From positions 25,145 to 89,144 of the forward strand of contig DAIMZL010000003.1 in assembly GCA_036733965.1 (NCBI GenBank): a stretch of DNA of 64,000 bases, in the 5' to 3' direction. The translations under genes were made by a program, and so were the position numbers. The notes beneath the pieces are model-generated. The model saw only the letters and a list, made by a program, of their open reading frames with translations. It was not told where the DNA came from and did not search any database. This document shows positions 1-9,215 of this stretch, one piece after another. Origin of the DNA: JAEXOD01 sp937930275. Lineage in GTDB: Bacteria > Bacteroidota > Ignavibacteria > Ignavibacteriales > Melioribacteraceae. Numbering within the stretch: the first letter of the stretch is position 1; each line of letters begins with the position of its first letter.

Positions 1-1
1 C

Positions 2-739
2 GTTTTTATTATGCTATTTAATTCGGCATTCTCTAAAGATTTAGACCCGAAAAGTATAATTGCTAAAGCTAATAAAGAATATAAAAATCAGAATTTTGAA
101 GCAGCTTTAGAAAGTTATTCATCTGTCTTACATCAAGGATTGGTTAGTTCCGAATTATATTATAATATCGGAAACACTTATTATAGAATGGGCAGAATGG
201 GATATGCAATTTTAAATTATGAAAAAGCTTTAAAATTAGCACCCGGTGATGATGATATAAAACATAACCTTAGTGTAGCTAATGCTCATACTGCAGATAA
301 AATTGAAGTGCTTCCAAAACTATTTTTAATTGAGTGGTGGGATTCATTAGTTATGTTATTTACTGTTAATGGTTGGGCGTTTATATTTATTTTAACTTTT
401 ATATTATTTTTATCAACAATAGGTTTTTACTACTATTTTAGAAACAGTGAATATCAAAAATCTCTTTTCTTTTTGGGTATTTTCAATTTAATTCTTTTGG
501 TATTTGTTTTTACATTATTTTTAGTAAGATTGAATGACGAAACTTCAAACGAATTTGGAATATTGATTGAAACTTCTGCGAATGTTAAGGTATCTCCAGA
601 TTACGACTCTAATGATGCCTTTATAATTCACGAAGGAATTAAATTTAAAATTGAAGATAAAGTTGAAAATTGGACAAAAATTAAACTTAAAGACGGTAAA
701 GTTGGTTGGCTAAATAATAATAATTATAAGTCTATTTAA
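2..739 (+). CDS. TPR plus SH3-like membrane protein (BatE-like), 5' end probably cut by window edge
   Basis: The reading frame is open to the window start. The first ATG (position 11) leaves only a stub of a signal sequence, so the true start is probably upstream. From the N-terminus it has tetratricopeptide repeats (about residues 15-85, with YYNIGNTYYRMGRMGYAI), two membrane segments (about 118-140 and 152-172), then a C-terminal SH3-like domain ending in KVGWLNNN. This order of TPR, two membrane helices and a bacterial SH3 domain is that of BatE of the Bacteroidota aerotolerance (bat) operon. The rest of that operon would lie upstream and cannot be seen, so BatE is an inference. Confidence 0.75.
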   Translation, partial: VFIMLFNSAFSKDLDPKSIIAKANKEYKNQNFEAALESYSSVLHQGLVSSELYYNIGNTYYRMGRMGYAILNYEKALKLAPGDDDIKHNLSVANAHTADKIEVLPKLFLIEWWDSLVMLFTVNGWAFIFILTFILFLSTIGFYYYFRNSEYQKSLFFLGIFNLILLVFVFTLFLVRLNDETSNEFGILIETSANVKVSPDYDSNDAFIIHEGIKFKIEDKVENWTKIKLKDGKVGWLNNNNYKSI

Positions 740-785
740 TAAATTAGTATTTTTCTTTATATTTAGAATAATAAAAAGAAATACT

Positions 786-2477
786 GTGTCTATAGATAAT
801 TTATTATTAAACAAAATCCCGTTTGTAGTACTTGACGTTGAAACTACAGGGTTAGCTTCAAAATCTAATCGTATAATTGAAATTGGTTTGGTTAAAGTTT
901 TTAACGGAGAAATTTTAGAAACGTTAAAATCATTTTTTAACCCTGATACTCAACTGCCTACGGCAATAACAAAGCTAACCGGAATCACTGATGAAGATTT
1001 ATTCGCGGCTCCTAATTTTTCTTCTTGGATAAGCAAAATTAACGACTTTATATCTGATAGCGTTATTGTTGCACATAATAGTAGTTTCGATTTATCCTTT
1101 CTTAAAGCTGAGTATGAACGTGCTTCTGAAGTATTCCCACACAATTCTGTATTATGCACTCTTAAAATAAGTAGAAAATTATTTCCTTTTCTTCAAAGTA
1201 AAAGTTTGGGTGATGTTGCTAAACATCTAAAGATTAGGCATAAAGATTTACATAGAGCGCTTTCTGACGCAACTTTAACCGCAAAAGTGCTAATCAAAGT
1301 TTTAGAATTATTAAATCAAGATTATTTAATAAAAACTTTCTCTGAATTAAAGGCATTTGAATCCCTCCCCCAAAACAAGAAACAAGATATTATTATAAAA
1401 AAAGGAATCGGAAAAGACTTTGTAAATTTGCCGGATTCACCGGGAGTATATATTTTCAAAAACAGTAAAGATAAAGCTGTATATGTTGGCAAATCGAAGT
1501 CATTAAAACAACGTGTTACAAATCATCTTTCGGAAAATGCTGCCAAAAAATCTAAAGAAATCATAAAAAAATCAACTGTAATTGAATACAAAGAAACTCC
1601 GACTGAGCTAACTGCACTACTTGCCGAATCACAATTAATAAAAATGTATTTACCCAAATATAATGTTCAACTTAAAAATTACAGTTCAAATTATTTTATA
1701 AAAGTTAGATTAACTCATAAATTCCCGGATATTTCGGTAACTCAACAAATAGATTTTGACGGAAACGATTATTTTGGTCCTTATCACAATCGTGAAACCG
1801 CAAAACACCTTGTTGATATTATTGATAAGGCTTTTTTATTACGAGAATGTTCAGATAAAGTATTTGCTAAAAACAAAAAGTGCTATTTGTATGATATTCA
1901 CAGATGCTCCGGCAACTGTATGCCTGAAATAATAAAGGAAGTTTACAAAAAAGAATTAGATAATGTATATGATTTTTTATCAGGTCAAAATCAAAGTGCG
2001 GTAAATCGTTTATTGGAACGGATGAAAAAGCTTTCTCAAGAACAAAAATACGAAGAAGCTGCCGAACTTAGAGATATAGTAAATGCAATATTAAAACAAT
2101 TAAATAAATCATCTATTATTAGTGTGCCTATTAACAGGGCAAAAGTATTAATTGAAGCAAATTACACAGGCAAAAAAGATTATATATTATTATTAGACGG
2201 TAAAATTTATATAAAAGACTTTATATTAAACGAAAAAGAAGATTTTGAAACAGCATTAGAAGACTTTTACGATAATTCTAAAATTAACTATAGTTCAATT
2301 AATTTAACCGACTTGGATAATATTAAAATTGCTCTTGCTTGGCTTGTATTTAATAGGAATAAAGTAAATGTTCACTATCTCGAAGAGTACTCAAGCAAAA
2401 TAGAACTGGAATCTAAGCTTGGAATTCCTAAAAGTAAACTTATAAAAAAATATAATAACCGCAGAACAAAAAGATAA
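786..2477 (+). CDS. DEDDh 3'-5' exonuclease fused to UvrC-like GIY-YIG nuclease
   Basis: The N-terminal half is a DnaQ/epsilon-type exonuclease: ExoI motif DVETTG with D17 and E19, a HNSSFDLSFL motif near residue 97, and ExoIII HRALSDA with H156 and D161. The second half begins with a GIY-YIG nuclease domain (about residues 218-300, SPGVYIF then AVYVGKS), followed by a Cys-containing segment and a UVR motif (QKYEEAAELRD, about 420). The fusion resembles bacterial DnaQ-UvrC/Cho-like proteins, which probably act in nucleotide-excision-type repair. The full UvrC C-terminal RNase H and HhH domains are absent. Translation starts at GTG. The 3' end overlaps the convergent gene by 38 bp. Confidence 0.88.
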   Translation: MSIDNLLLNKIPFVVLDVETTGLASKSNRIIEIGLVKVFNGEILETLKSFFNPDTQLPTAITKLTGITDEDLFAAPNFSSWISKINDFISDSVIVAHNSSFDLSFLKAEYERASEVFPHNSVLCTLKISRKLFPFLQSKSLGDVAKHLKIRHKDLHRALSDATLTAKVLIKVLELLNQDYLIKTFSELKAFESLPQNKKQDIIIKKGIGKDFVNLPDSPGVYIFKNSKDKAVYVGKSKSLKQRVTNHLSENAAKKSKEIIKKSTVIEYKETPTELTALLAESQLIKMYLPKYNVQLKNYSSNYFIKVRLTHKFPDISVTQQIDFDGNDYFGPYHNRETAKHLVDIIDKAFLLRECSDKVFAKNKKCYLYDIHRCSGNCMPEIIKEVYKKELDNVYDFLSGQNQSAVNRLLERMKKLSQEQKYEEAAELRDIVNAILKQLNKSSIISVPINRAKVLIEANYTGKKDYILLLDGKIYIKDFILNEKEDFETALEDFYDNSKINYSSINLTDLDNIKIALAWLVFNRNKVNVHYLEEYSSKIELESKLGIPKSKLIKKYNNRRTKR

Positions 2478-3720
2478 TTATATTTACAAGAATGAATGGA
2501 GTAAATGTAAACTTACGCAATTCTTTATCTGCACTAAAATAAATAGCACCCATCTTAAATATAGTATTTGCCGATATTGCCATTAATATAGCAGCAGAAA
2601 GAATATTATTGTTTACATTTATATTTCCCACATTAACAACCGAAAGAATTGCAGCATCTAAACTCGCAAATCCGCCTATAAAAGCCGCTAAAAACACACC
2701 TCCGTACCCCAAAAATTTATTAAAAATACCTGATATAAAAAGTAATACCATTAAAACTATTCCAAATTTAATAGCAAAAAACAACTTAAAAGGATTGGAT
2801 AATTCGAGGTCTCCTTCTTTTGCTATTGAATTTCTCTTTTTATAACTGAAGCTAAAATACAATACGATTATTGAAAGTATAATAAACGGTAATAAAAGTT
2901 TTAAGCTTAAAACAGGGTTTAATAAAAACACAATAAATAAAACTCTTGGATACATTATTGATGTAGCAAGAAGTATCCCGCTTCCAAAATCCGAACAATA
3001 CGTATGATTTTCTTTACTTCTTTGCGAAAATGATAATGTAACCGCAGTACTGGAAGCTAATCCGCCTAATAATGATAATACTATTATCCCCTTTTTTGAA
3101 CCGATTATTTTAAATAAAACATACCCTACAAAACTTATTCCTGAAATTAAAATAACAAAATACCATATTTTTAGAGGGTTAATAATACCAAACGGATCAA
3201 CTGTTTTATTTGGTAAAATTGGTAAAACGATAACAGTAATAATTAGAAATTTAAGAGTTGCAAGAATATCTTCTTCGGAAACCATGCCTGCAAAAGCCCT
3301 AAATTTAGTTTTTAGACTTAAAAACATGGTTATAACAACACTAATTGCCGTTGAGAGTAAAAAATATTCCCAAAATACCATTCCTCCGAGTACATAAACT
3401 AACAATAAAGTTAATTCTGTAGTACCGCCCAGCTCACCTTTTTGGGCAGTAACATAATACTCAATAGCAACTAATATACCAAATAAAACAAAGCCTGTTA
3501 TAAAGAAATATATTGTAGTAAATGAAGAGATTAATGCACAAACAAAACCAAGCATGGAAATTAGAGGGAAAGTTCTAATGCCTGCAAAATAGTGTTCACC
3601 GGGTGATTTTGCCCTTTCGCGTTCAACACCTATTAACAAACCGATCATTAAAGCAATAAAAATTTTTTGCCATAATAGCGGTATTCCTTCGTTCATTTGA
3701 CCCTGGAATATTGTTTCCAT
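2440..3720 (-). CDS. MgtC/SapB-type membrane protein with DUF4010 domain
   Basis: A polytopic inner-membrane protein of 426 residues. The N-terminal part contains the MgtC/SapB signature LIGLLIGVERERA, followed by FAGIRTFPLISMLG. The C-terminal two thirds match the DUF4010 layout of repeated hydrophobic helices with GGLASSTAVTLSFSQRS in the middle. MgtC proteins are linked to magnesium limitation and ATP synthase control, but the long MgtC-DUF4010 form has no settled function. The gene is convergent and overlapping with the upstream exonuclease fusion. Confidence is high for the family and low for the role. Confidence 0.85.
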   Translation of the reverse strand: METIFQGQMNEGIPLLWQKIFIALMIGLLIGVERERAKSPGEHYFAGIRTFPLISMLGFVCALISSFTTIYFFITGFVLFGILVAIEYYVTAQKGELGGTTELTLLLVYVLGGMVFWEYFLLSTAISVVITMFLSLKTKFRAFAGMVSEEDILATLKFLIITVIVLPILPNKTVDPFGIINPLKIWYFVILISGISFVGYVLFKIIGSKKGIIVLSLLGGLASSTAVTLSFSQRSKENHTYCSDFGSGILLATSIMYPRVLFIVFLLNPVLSLKLLLPFIILSIIVLYFSFSYKKRNSIAKEGDLELSNPFKLFFAIKFGIVLMVLLFISGIFNKFLGYGGVFLAAFIGGFASLDAAILSVVNVGNINVNNNILSAAILMAISANTIFKMGAIYFSADKELRKFTFTPFILVNIIIFLFCGYYIFL

Positions 3721-3743
3721 AAGCCACCTAAAATGTTATTAAG

Positions 3744-4034
3744 TTATTTTAACAAAAACTTTGTAAGCACAAAACGGATAATAAACGCTGAACCAAGTAT
3801 GAGGAAAATATAAATAAATAAATTTCTAACTGAATTTTTTGTGATAGTTAAAGTTGATAAATACCCTCTCCAACCACAATTTTTACAACGATAGATATTA
3901 TAAAAACTTACTTTTTTTAACATTTGCTCAAAAATAGTACGAGCTCGTGAACGATGTAATGAACCGGGAGCTCCGCACTCAGGACACTTTTTAAAAACAG
4001 GATTAATAGAATAAATTATTTTTAAATCTTTCAT
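3744..4034 (-). CDS. small zinc-ribbon membrane protein
   Basis: A 96-residue protein with two CxxC knuckles (CPECGAPGSLHRSR near residue 18 and CKNCGWRG near residue 51), as in a zinc ribbon, and one C-terminal membrane helix (about 72-92). This suggests a cytoplasmic metal-binding head tethered to the membrane. No family is recognised. It lies between the MgtC-like gene and the protease gene on the same strand. Confidence 0.7.
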   Translation of the reverse strand: MKDLKIIYSINPVFKKCPECGAPGSLHRSRARTIFEQMLKKVSFYNIYRCKNCGWRGYLSTLTITKNSVRNLFIYIFLILGSAFIIRFVLTKFLLK

Positions 4035-4092
4035 ATCAGCTAAATTTTAGTTACACTAAAATAAACAAATAATTATACTTAACAACTTTTTT

Positions 4093-5715
4093 TTACTTCA
4101 ATAAGTTATTAAATACACTATTTTTATAAATTATATCAATAGATACTTCAATTTGCTTATCAAATTTAATTGATTCCTCAATCCTTGCGTCTTTTCCTTT
4201 TGTTCTTAAAGCAAATTCTTCATTTATTTTAGCAACAATCTGATTCATATTTTTATTTAATTCAATTTTTTTAAGATTTTCAGATTGTAAAATTAACTCA
4301 TTAAGCTTAGTCTTAAATTCATCATTTGAATTTTCTTCAGTCAATGATTTTTTTAATTCCTTTAATGTAGATTCTATTTCGCTTTTATAATCAACTTTTT
4401 CTTTTTTTAAGTATTCAATAAATGAATTAAATAATTCTTTATCATCGTTAAATTTATTTATTTTTTCGGTATTATACGAGTAGTTTGCGAAATTAAAGAA
4501 AACTCCTTGCGCCATTAAATCTTTTAGCAATTTTGAATTATCGTCTCTTTCCACAGTAGTATCAGGCTTTATTCCCCCGGCAGAAAATACTTTACGTTTA
4601 TTATCTGTTTTAAATTCAACACTCTTATTCTTCTTTTTAATATCGCGGCTATAATCTATCTTTTGAATACATCTTCCGCTTGGCGTAAAATATCTTGCTG
4701 TAGTAACCTTTACCGAAGTATTATATGGTAAAGGCAAAATCGTTTGAACTAACCCTTTCCCAAACGATTGAGTACCTAAAATAACGCCCCTATCATGATC
4801 TTGAATTGCGCCTGCAACTATTTCGCTTGCACTTGCAGAATAATTATCTACCAGAACAATCAATTTAACATCGCCGGCAACCGGTTCTTCTTTGCTATAA
4901 TAAGCTTTATCATTAAGAGAATCTCTCCCCTTTACCGAAACAACTAAGTCCCCTTTTTTCAAAAATTTTTCGCTAACATCAATAGCAGCTTCCAATAATC
5001 CGCCCGGATTTCCGCGTAAATCTAAAATCATACCGGATAATTTTGTTTTATTTTTCATTTCCGATATAGCTTTTTTAACTTCATCACCCGCACTCATTGA
5101 AAATCCGGTTAGTTTAATATACCCAATATCATTTTTTGGTCCAATTAACCCGGAATAAGTGACATTTTTAATTTCAATTTCTTCCCTTACCAAAGAATAA
5201 TTTAATTCCCCTTCAACACCTTCTCTGTTAATTGTTAATTTTATTACACTCCCCGGATCCCCTTTAATTTGTTTGCTCATTCTGTTATAATTATCTTTGT
5301 TTATTTCTTCATCATTAATTTTAGTGATAACGTCACCGATATGCAAACCTTGTCTTTGAGCAGAATAACCTTCTAATAATTCTATTATCGTAATTTTTTC
5401 GTTTTTAATTCCTATAGTAGCACCAATTCCGCCATATTTACCTTTAGTAATTAAGTCAATTTCACCTTTTTCGTCTTGTTCTATAAATACCGTATATGGG
5501 TCTAATCCGGATAACATACCGTCTAAACCGTCACTCATTAGTTCTTCAGGATCAATTTCATCCACATAAGATGTTGCTATGTATTTATATACTTCACCAA
5601 ATAAATCTATACTTTTTGATAACTTAAAGTAAAACTCGTCATCAGCTCTAAAAAAACCGGTAAAAAGAATAAATACTAACGGAATTATAAAGAATTTTTT
5701 ATTTATCTTTTTCAT
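4093..5715 (-). CDS. ctpA: C-terminal processing peptidase (S41, CtpA/Prc family) with PDZ domain
   Basis: A 540-residue protein with an N-terminal signal/anchor, a short helical region with SYVDEIDPEELMSDGLDGML, a PDZ domain (about residues 90-180, GGIGATIG to GDVITKINDE) and the S41 catalytic core. The core contains LRGNPGGLL, the catalytic serine in VDNYSASASE and the lysine in GTQSFGKGLVQT. This serine/lysine protease family trims or degrades periplasmic proteins from their C-termini. The C-terminal extension (about 370-540) is charged and helical. It follows tmk with a 17-bp overlap and so is probably cotranscribed. Confidence 0.93.
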   Translation of the reverse strand: MKKINKKFFIIPLVFILFTGFFRADDEFYFKLSKSIDLFGEVYKYIATSYVDEIDPEELMSDGLDGMLSGLDPYTVFIEQDEKGEIDLITKGKYGGIGATIGIKNEKITIIELLEGYSAQRQGLHIGDVITKINDEEINKDNYNRMSKQIKGDPGSVIKLTINREGVEGELNYSLVREEIEIKNVTYSGLIGPKNDIGYIKLTGFSMSAGDEVKKAISEMKNKTKLSGMILDLRGNPGGLLEAAIDVSEKFLKKGDLVVSVKGRDSLNDKAYYSKEEPVAGDVKLIVLVDNYSASASEIVAGAIQDHDRGVILGTQSFGKGLVQTILPLPYNTSVKVTTARYFTPSGRCIQKIDYSRDIKKKNKSVEFKTDNKRKVFSAGGIKPDTTVERDDNSKLLKDLMAQGVFFNFANYSYNTEKINKFNDDKELFNSFIEYLKKEKVDYKSEIESTLKELKKSLTEENSNDEFKTKLNELILQSENLKKIELNKNMNQIVAKINEEFALRTKGKDARIEESIKFDKQIEVSIDIIYKNSVFNNLLK

Positions 5716-6337
5716 TAGATGCCTCTATTTGTAAAGTAATAATTTTGGATAAAATTTCTTTATGGATATCTTCGATTGATTGGGAAGCGTCTATAATACA
5801 AAAACGTTTTTCATTTTTTGCAATAGTTAAATACCCTTCTCGTACTTTATGCCAAAAATCTATTACAGAACTTTCTATTCTATCAAAACTTTCTTTATTA
5901 AATAATAGTTTTCTTTTTTCAATCTCATCAATAGAAATATCAAGGAAAAACGTTATATCCGGAATTGATTTACCCACAACAAATTTATTAAGTTCATTAA
6001 TAAAACTAACAGATAATCCTCTTCCGTATCCCTGGTAAGCAGTACTTGAATCAAAGAACCTATCACTTATTACAATATTTCCTCGCTTAAGTTCCGGTAA
6101 TATTTTTTCGTTAATTAATTGAGCGCGACTTGCATAAAATAATAACAACTCGGTTTCGGTACACATTTCAAGGTTTTTTTTGTCTAATAAAATCTCACGT
6201 ATTTTTTCGGAAATCAATGTCCCGCCTGGTTCCCTAAGTAATACTATTTTGTTTCCTTCTTTTTCAAGATACTTAATCAGTAATTTAACTTGTGTGCTTT
6301 TACCGCAAAAATCAAGACCTTCAAATGTTATAAACAT
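5699..6337 (-). CDS. tmk: thymidylate kinase
   Basis: Phosphorylates dTMP to dTDP. It shows the P-loop FEGLDFCGKSTQ (about residues 4-15), the LREPGGT dTMP-binding motif, SDRFFDSSTAYQGYGRG and a LID region near residue 145. The length of 212 residues is normal. It lies 2 bp after the YbbR-like gene and overlaps the downstream ctpA start, giving a tight ybbR-tmk-ctpA order. Confidence 0.96.
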   Translation of the reverse strand: MFITFEGLDFCGKSTQVKLLIKYLEKEGNKIVLLREPGGTLISEKIREILLDKKNLEMCTETELLLFYASRAQLINEKILPELKRGNIVISDRFFDSSTAYQGYGRGLSVSFINELNKFVVGKSIPDITFFLDISIDEIEKRKLLFNKESFDRIESSVIDFWHKVREGYLTIAKNEKRFCIIDASQSIEDIHKEILSKIITLQIEASNEKDK

Positions 6338-6339
6338 GT

Positions 6340-7251
6340 TTACCGTTGTTTTATTATATATTCAATTTTCTGTGGTTCCATTTCAATAACCTGTGTAAAC
6401 GGGGGCAGTTTTACTTCCGGTACTAAATAGCCTAATGTATCATAAAAAGCGCTATTAAATTTTACAAAAAGTTTAATCTCTTCGCTTGACATTTTACCTA
6501 ATTCACTTAAACCTCCTCTAATTTTAATATTAATTTGATGAGGTATTAACTGCAGGTTATATGTTTCCGGTACTTCAATAGGTTCGATAACAACACTTTC
6601 AAATGTTTTATCAACCATTTTTTGTGCATCAATTGTAACAAATATACTATTAAATTTGTAACCAAATAACTTATGGGGTTCTAATTCTACTCTTTCTCTA
6701 ATTTTTTTATCTAAATTTGTAAATTCATAATATTTGGTATTAACTTGTTTTATTTTGCCAAGTTCGCTTGCAGGTCCGTAAATAGTAACCGAATCTTTTG
6801 AAAGCCTTAAACTATCTGTTTGGATGTATCCTTCCGAAAAGGATAATTTTAGATTTGGTACAATTTTAACTTTTTTAAATGCAGCATGCTCAACAAAAAA
6901 AGAAATTTTGTCCGGTATAATTTCGGTAATCTGAAGATTTGTTGAAAACCAACTATTATTATCTAACTCGGATTTTAATGAAACTTCTTGTTTCCCAAAT
7001 CTATTGTGCGTTTTTATCGAAAACGATAAATCATCCGAAAAGACTAATTTTGCAAGCTGCCAGCCTTGCCCTTTTATATTTAATGTAACTTCTTCAACAC
7101 TAACGTTACTAACAGCATTACTATCGGCAGAATATAAAAATTTTACAGGCATTTTTATGCCGGTAAAATATTCTTCATTCAATGAAATAGCACCCCAAAG
7201 AATGATAGAAAAAACACCGATTAAGATTATTGTGATTACTTTATTTTTCAT
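6340..7251 (-). CDS. YbbR-domain (CdaR-like) secreted/anchored protein
   Basis: A 303-residue protein with one N-terminal membrane helix (about 5-24, signal anchor), then extended beta-rich repeats with VTIYGPASELGKIKQVNTKYYEFTNL typical of YbbR domains. In Firmicutes YbbR/CdaR regulates the c-di-AMP cyclase. In FCB bacteria the role is unknown and no cyclase gene is present in this window. Upstream lie the two BMC hexamer genes at 103 bp; downstream tmk follows after 2 bp. Confidence 0.75.
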   Translation of the reverse strand: MKNKVITIILIGVFSIILWGAISLNEEYFTGIKMPVKFLYSADSNAVSNVSVEEVTLNIKGQGWQLAKLVFSDDLSFSIKTHNRFGKQEVSLKSELDNNSWFSTNLQITEIIPDKISFFVEHAAFKKVKIVPNLKLSFSEGYIQTDSLRLSKDSVTIYGPASELGKIKQVNTKYYEFTNLDKKIRERVELEPHKLFGYKFNSIFVTIDAQKMVDKTFESVVIEPIEVPETYNLQLIPHQINIKIRGGLSELGKMSSEEIKLFVKFNSAFYDTLGYLVPEVKLPPFTQVIEMEPQKIEYIIKQR

Positions 7252-7354
7252 AATAAAAAAAAAGATTGATTTGAAAATTACAAATATTTTATATTGTATT
7301 CAACTATATTATTATAGTAAATAATTAAATAATAAATGTAATATTAAAATCAAT

Positions 7355-8410
7355 CTATAATTTTTTTTTCAAAAGGTCGAAACAGTATAATAGTATCGAA
7401 CGTCCTGCACTTGCCAATTTACGCCCCTTTATCGGGAAATCCGAAAGCTTACGTGCACGATCTCTAAGCCTATGTACGTTTTCGGATGAATAATCTTCAT
7501 TTAATAACTTAATATCGGAATCATTTAATACCAAGCTACTTATAAAAGAATCAATCTCGTTGTTTTCGGCAGTAGAATTACTAATATTTTCCGATCCTTC
7601 TTCTACTTTATTTTCGTTATCAGTAATCTCGGCAATTATTTCGTCTTTAGCTATTGCAGTATCAATCGGAAAATTATTTGACTCTGGTAAAGTTTCAACT
7701 ATAGGTTCTATTTTTTCTTCAACTAAATCTTCACCCAAAGAATCGGTTTTGTAACCGGTAACTTCTTCTTCAACCGATAATTCAGAATCAATAATTTCAG
7801 TATCAATTGTACTTTCAAAAGATTCATTTTCTTCAACAACTTCAGAAATATCTTTGGTAATTTGTTGAGGCATTTCGTCTAACGCTTCTTCGTCATCAGA
7901 AACAACAATTACGTCTGAAGTTTCTTTTATTTCTTGCGAATCAGAAATTTTATCTTCAACTGCTTCTAACACTATGTTATCGGATGTATCAGAATGTTCT
8001 TTCTCGTCGCCGGCTGAATCTTCATCAAAAGAAATTAGTTCTTCCTCTTCAACAATATCTTCATTTTCCATATCAAATAAAGACTCAATACCAATATCCT
8101 TTCTTCTTCTTTGTTTTTTAGGACTATCAACCTTTTCCGGCTGAGCAGTAATAAAAGGTTCTAATTGGTCATCCGGTCTTGGGATAACATGTACTGCAAT
8201 TAGTTCTCCGACTCGTTTGGCAGCCTCGGCACCTGCATCAACAGCAGCGCGAACGGCTGCAACTTCTCCGATAACTTCAACCGTAACCATTGCGGCAGTA
8301 ATCTTTTCTTTTTTAGCTAAGGTAACATTGGCTGCCTTCAGCATAGCATCGGCAGCCTCTATTGCACCTATTAAGCCTTTTGTCTCAATTAATCCTAAAG
8401 CTAATTGCAT
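7355..8410 (-). CDS. BMC-H shell protein with long acidic tail and basic C-terminal helix
   Basis: Residues 1 to about 88 form a complete single BMC domain (ALGLIETKGLIGAIEAADAM, then GAEAAKRVGELIAVHVIPRP), the hexameric shell tile of bacterial microcompartments. It is followed by a basic patch (KKQRRRK, about 98), about 190 residues very rich in Glu, Asp, Ser, Val and Ile with almost no aromatic residues, and a basic amphipathic C-terminus (about 312-351, RARKLSDFPIKGRKLAS). The acidic part is probably disordered. Tail-bearing BMC-H proteins such as PduK are known, but this tail looks different. The start overlaps the stop of the upstream BMC-H gene as TAATG, implying translational coupling. 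Confidence 0.9.
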   Translation of the reverse strand: MQLALGLIETKGLIGAIEAADAMLKAANVTLAKKEKITAAMVTVEVIGEVAAVRAAVDAGAEAAKRVGELIAVHVIPRPDDQLEPFITAQPEKVDSPKKQRRRKDIGIESLFDMENEDIVEEEELISFDEDSAGDEKEHSDTSDNIVLEAVEDKISDSQEIKETSDVIVVSDDEEALDEMPQQITKDISEVVEENESFESTIDTEIIDSELSVEEEVTGYKTDSLGEDLVEEKIEPIVETLPESNNFPIDTAIAKDEIIAEITDNENKVEEGSENISNSTAENNEIDSFISSLVLNDSDIKLLNEDYSSENVHRLRDRARKLSDFPIKGRKLASAGRSILLYCFDLLKKKL

Positions 8411-8694
8411 TATTGTTTAGGTCTTTTAGGAAGAATTAATTCAACATCGGTATGTGGACGAGGTATTACGTGAACAGATACTAATTCACCAACTCTTTGT
8501 GCAGCAGCCGCACCGGCATCAGTAGCAGCTTTAACAGCACCAACGTCTCCGCGTACCATTACGGTTACATAACCACCGCCTATTGTCTCTTTTCCTATTA
8601 ATTCAACTTTTGCTGCTTTTACCATTGCATCAGCAGCTTCAATTGCACCGACTAAACCTTTGGTTTCAATCATTCCAAGTGCATCTAATGTCAT
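8410..8694 (-). CDS. BMC-H hexameric shell protein (PduA/EutM/CcmK-like)
   Basis: A 94-residue single BMC domain covering almost the whole protein: ALGMIETKGLVGAIEAADAM, then GGGYVTVMVRGDVGAVKAA and RVGELVSVHVIPRPH. It should form the flat hexagonal tile of a microcompartment shell. The segment where the pore loop of BMC-H proteins lies is IGGGYV. It is closely similar to the BMC domain of the next gene, so the pair probably arose by tandem duplication. No signature enzyme, aldehyde dehydrogenase or phosphotransacylase is nearby. The gene sits between ruvX (88 bp upstream) and the YbbR gene. Confidence 0.96.
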   Translation of the reverse strand: MTLDALGMIETKGLVGAIEAADAMVKAAKVELIGKETIGGGYVTVMVRGDVGAVKAATDAGAAAAQRVGELVSVHVIPRPHTDVELILPKRPKQ

Positions 8695-8783
8695 AAATAT
8701 GCTCCCATTTTCTAGATTATTTCGTTTCTAAAATAATTGAATATTTTAAAAATGTCAAATATATTATTTAATTATTTCGCTTT

Positions 8784-9215
8784 TTATATAATATTTCTTT
8801 CTTTTAAGTAATCTTCCAATATAATTGCTGCTGCGTTTTTATCAATTATCCCCTTTTCTCTTCTCTTGCTCCGTTTTGATGTTGATTGTAGCACTCTCCC
8901 TTTAGCTATTTCGCTGCTATACCTCTCATCATAAAATTCAATTTCAATATTAAATTGTTTTTTTAGCAATTCTGCAAATTTTTCAATATTTTCTGTTACT
9001 TGCCATTTGCTACCGTCTTCTTTATATGGATATCCGAGAACAATTTTTTCAATTTCATATTCACTAAACAATATCGAAAAATTTTCAAGCATTTTTTCAT
9101 CATTAATAATTGTTATTAATGGATAAACAAAAATCCGCAACGGATCTGTTATTGCTACGCCTATTCTTCTATCACCGTAATCTATTCCTAATATCCTTTT
9201 ATTTCCTAAAGTCAT
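8784..9215 (-). CDS. ruvX: Holliday junction resolvase-like / pre-16S rRNA nuclease RuvX (YqgF)
   Basis: A 143-residue RNase H-like protein. It begins RILGIDYGDRRIGVAITDP with the catalytic Asp, continues with IVLGYPYKEDGSK and YDERYSSEIA, and has the C-terminal DKNAAAIILEDYL motif. YqgF processes the 5' end of 16S rRNA in E. coli. Its start overlaps the end of the Rel gene by 4 bp. Confidence 0.95.
   Translation of the reverse strand: MTLGNKRILGIDYGDRRIGVAITDPLRIFVYPLITIINDEKMLENFSILFSEYEIEKIVLGYPYKEDGSKWQVTENIEKFAELLKKQFNIEIEFYDERYSSEIAKGRVLQSTSKRSKRREKGIIDKNAAAIILEDYLKERNII

Noticed and set aside
7004..7324. 106-aa plus-strand ORF
   Set aside because: Antisense to the YbbR gene, no ribosome site and no family; shadow frame.
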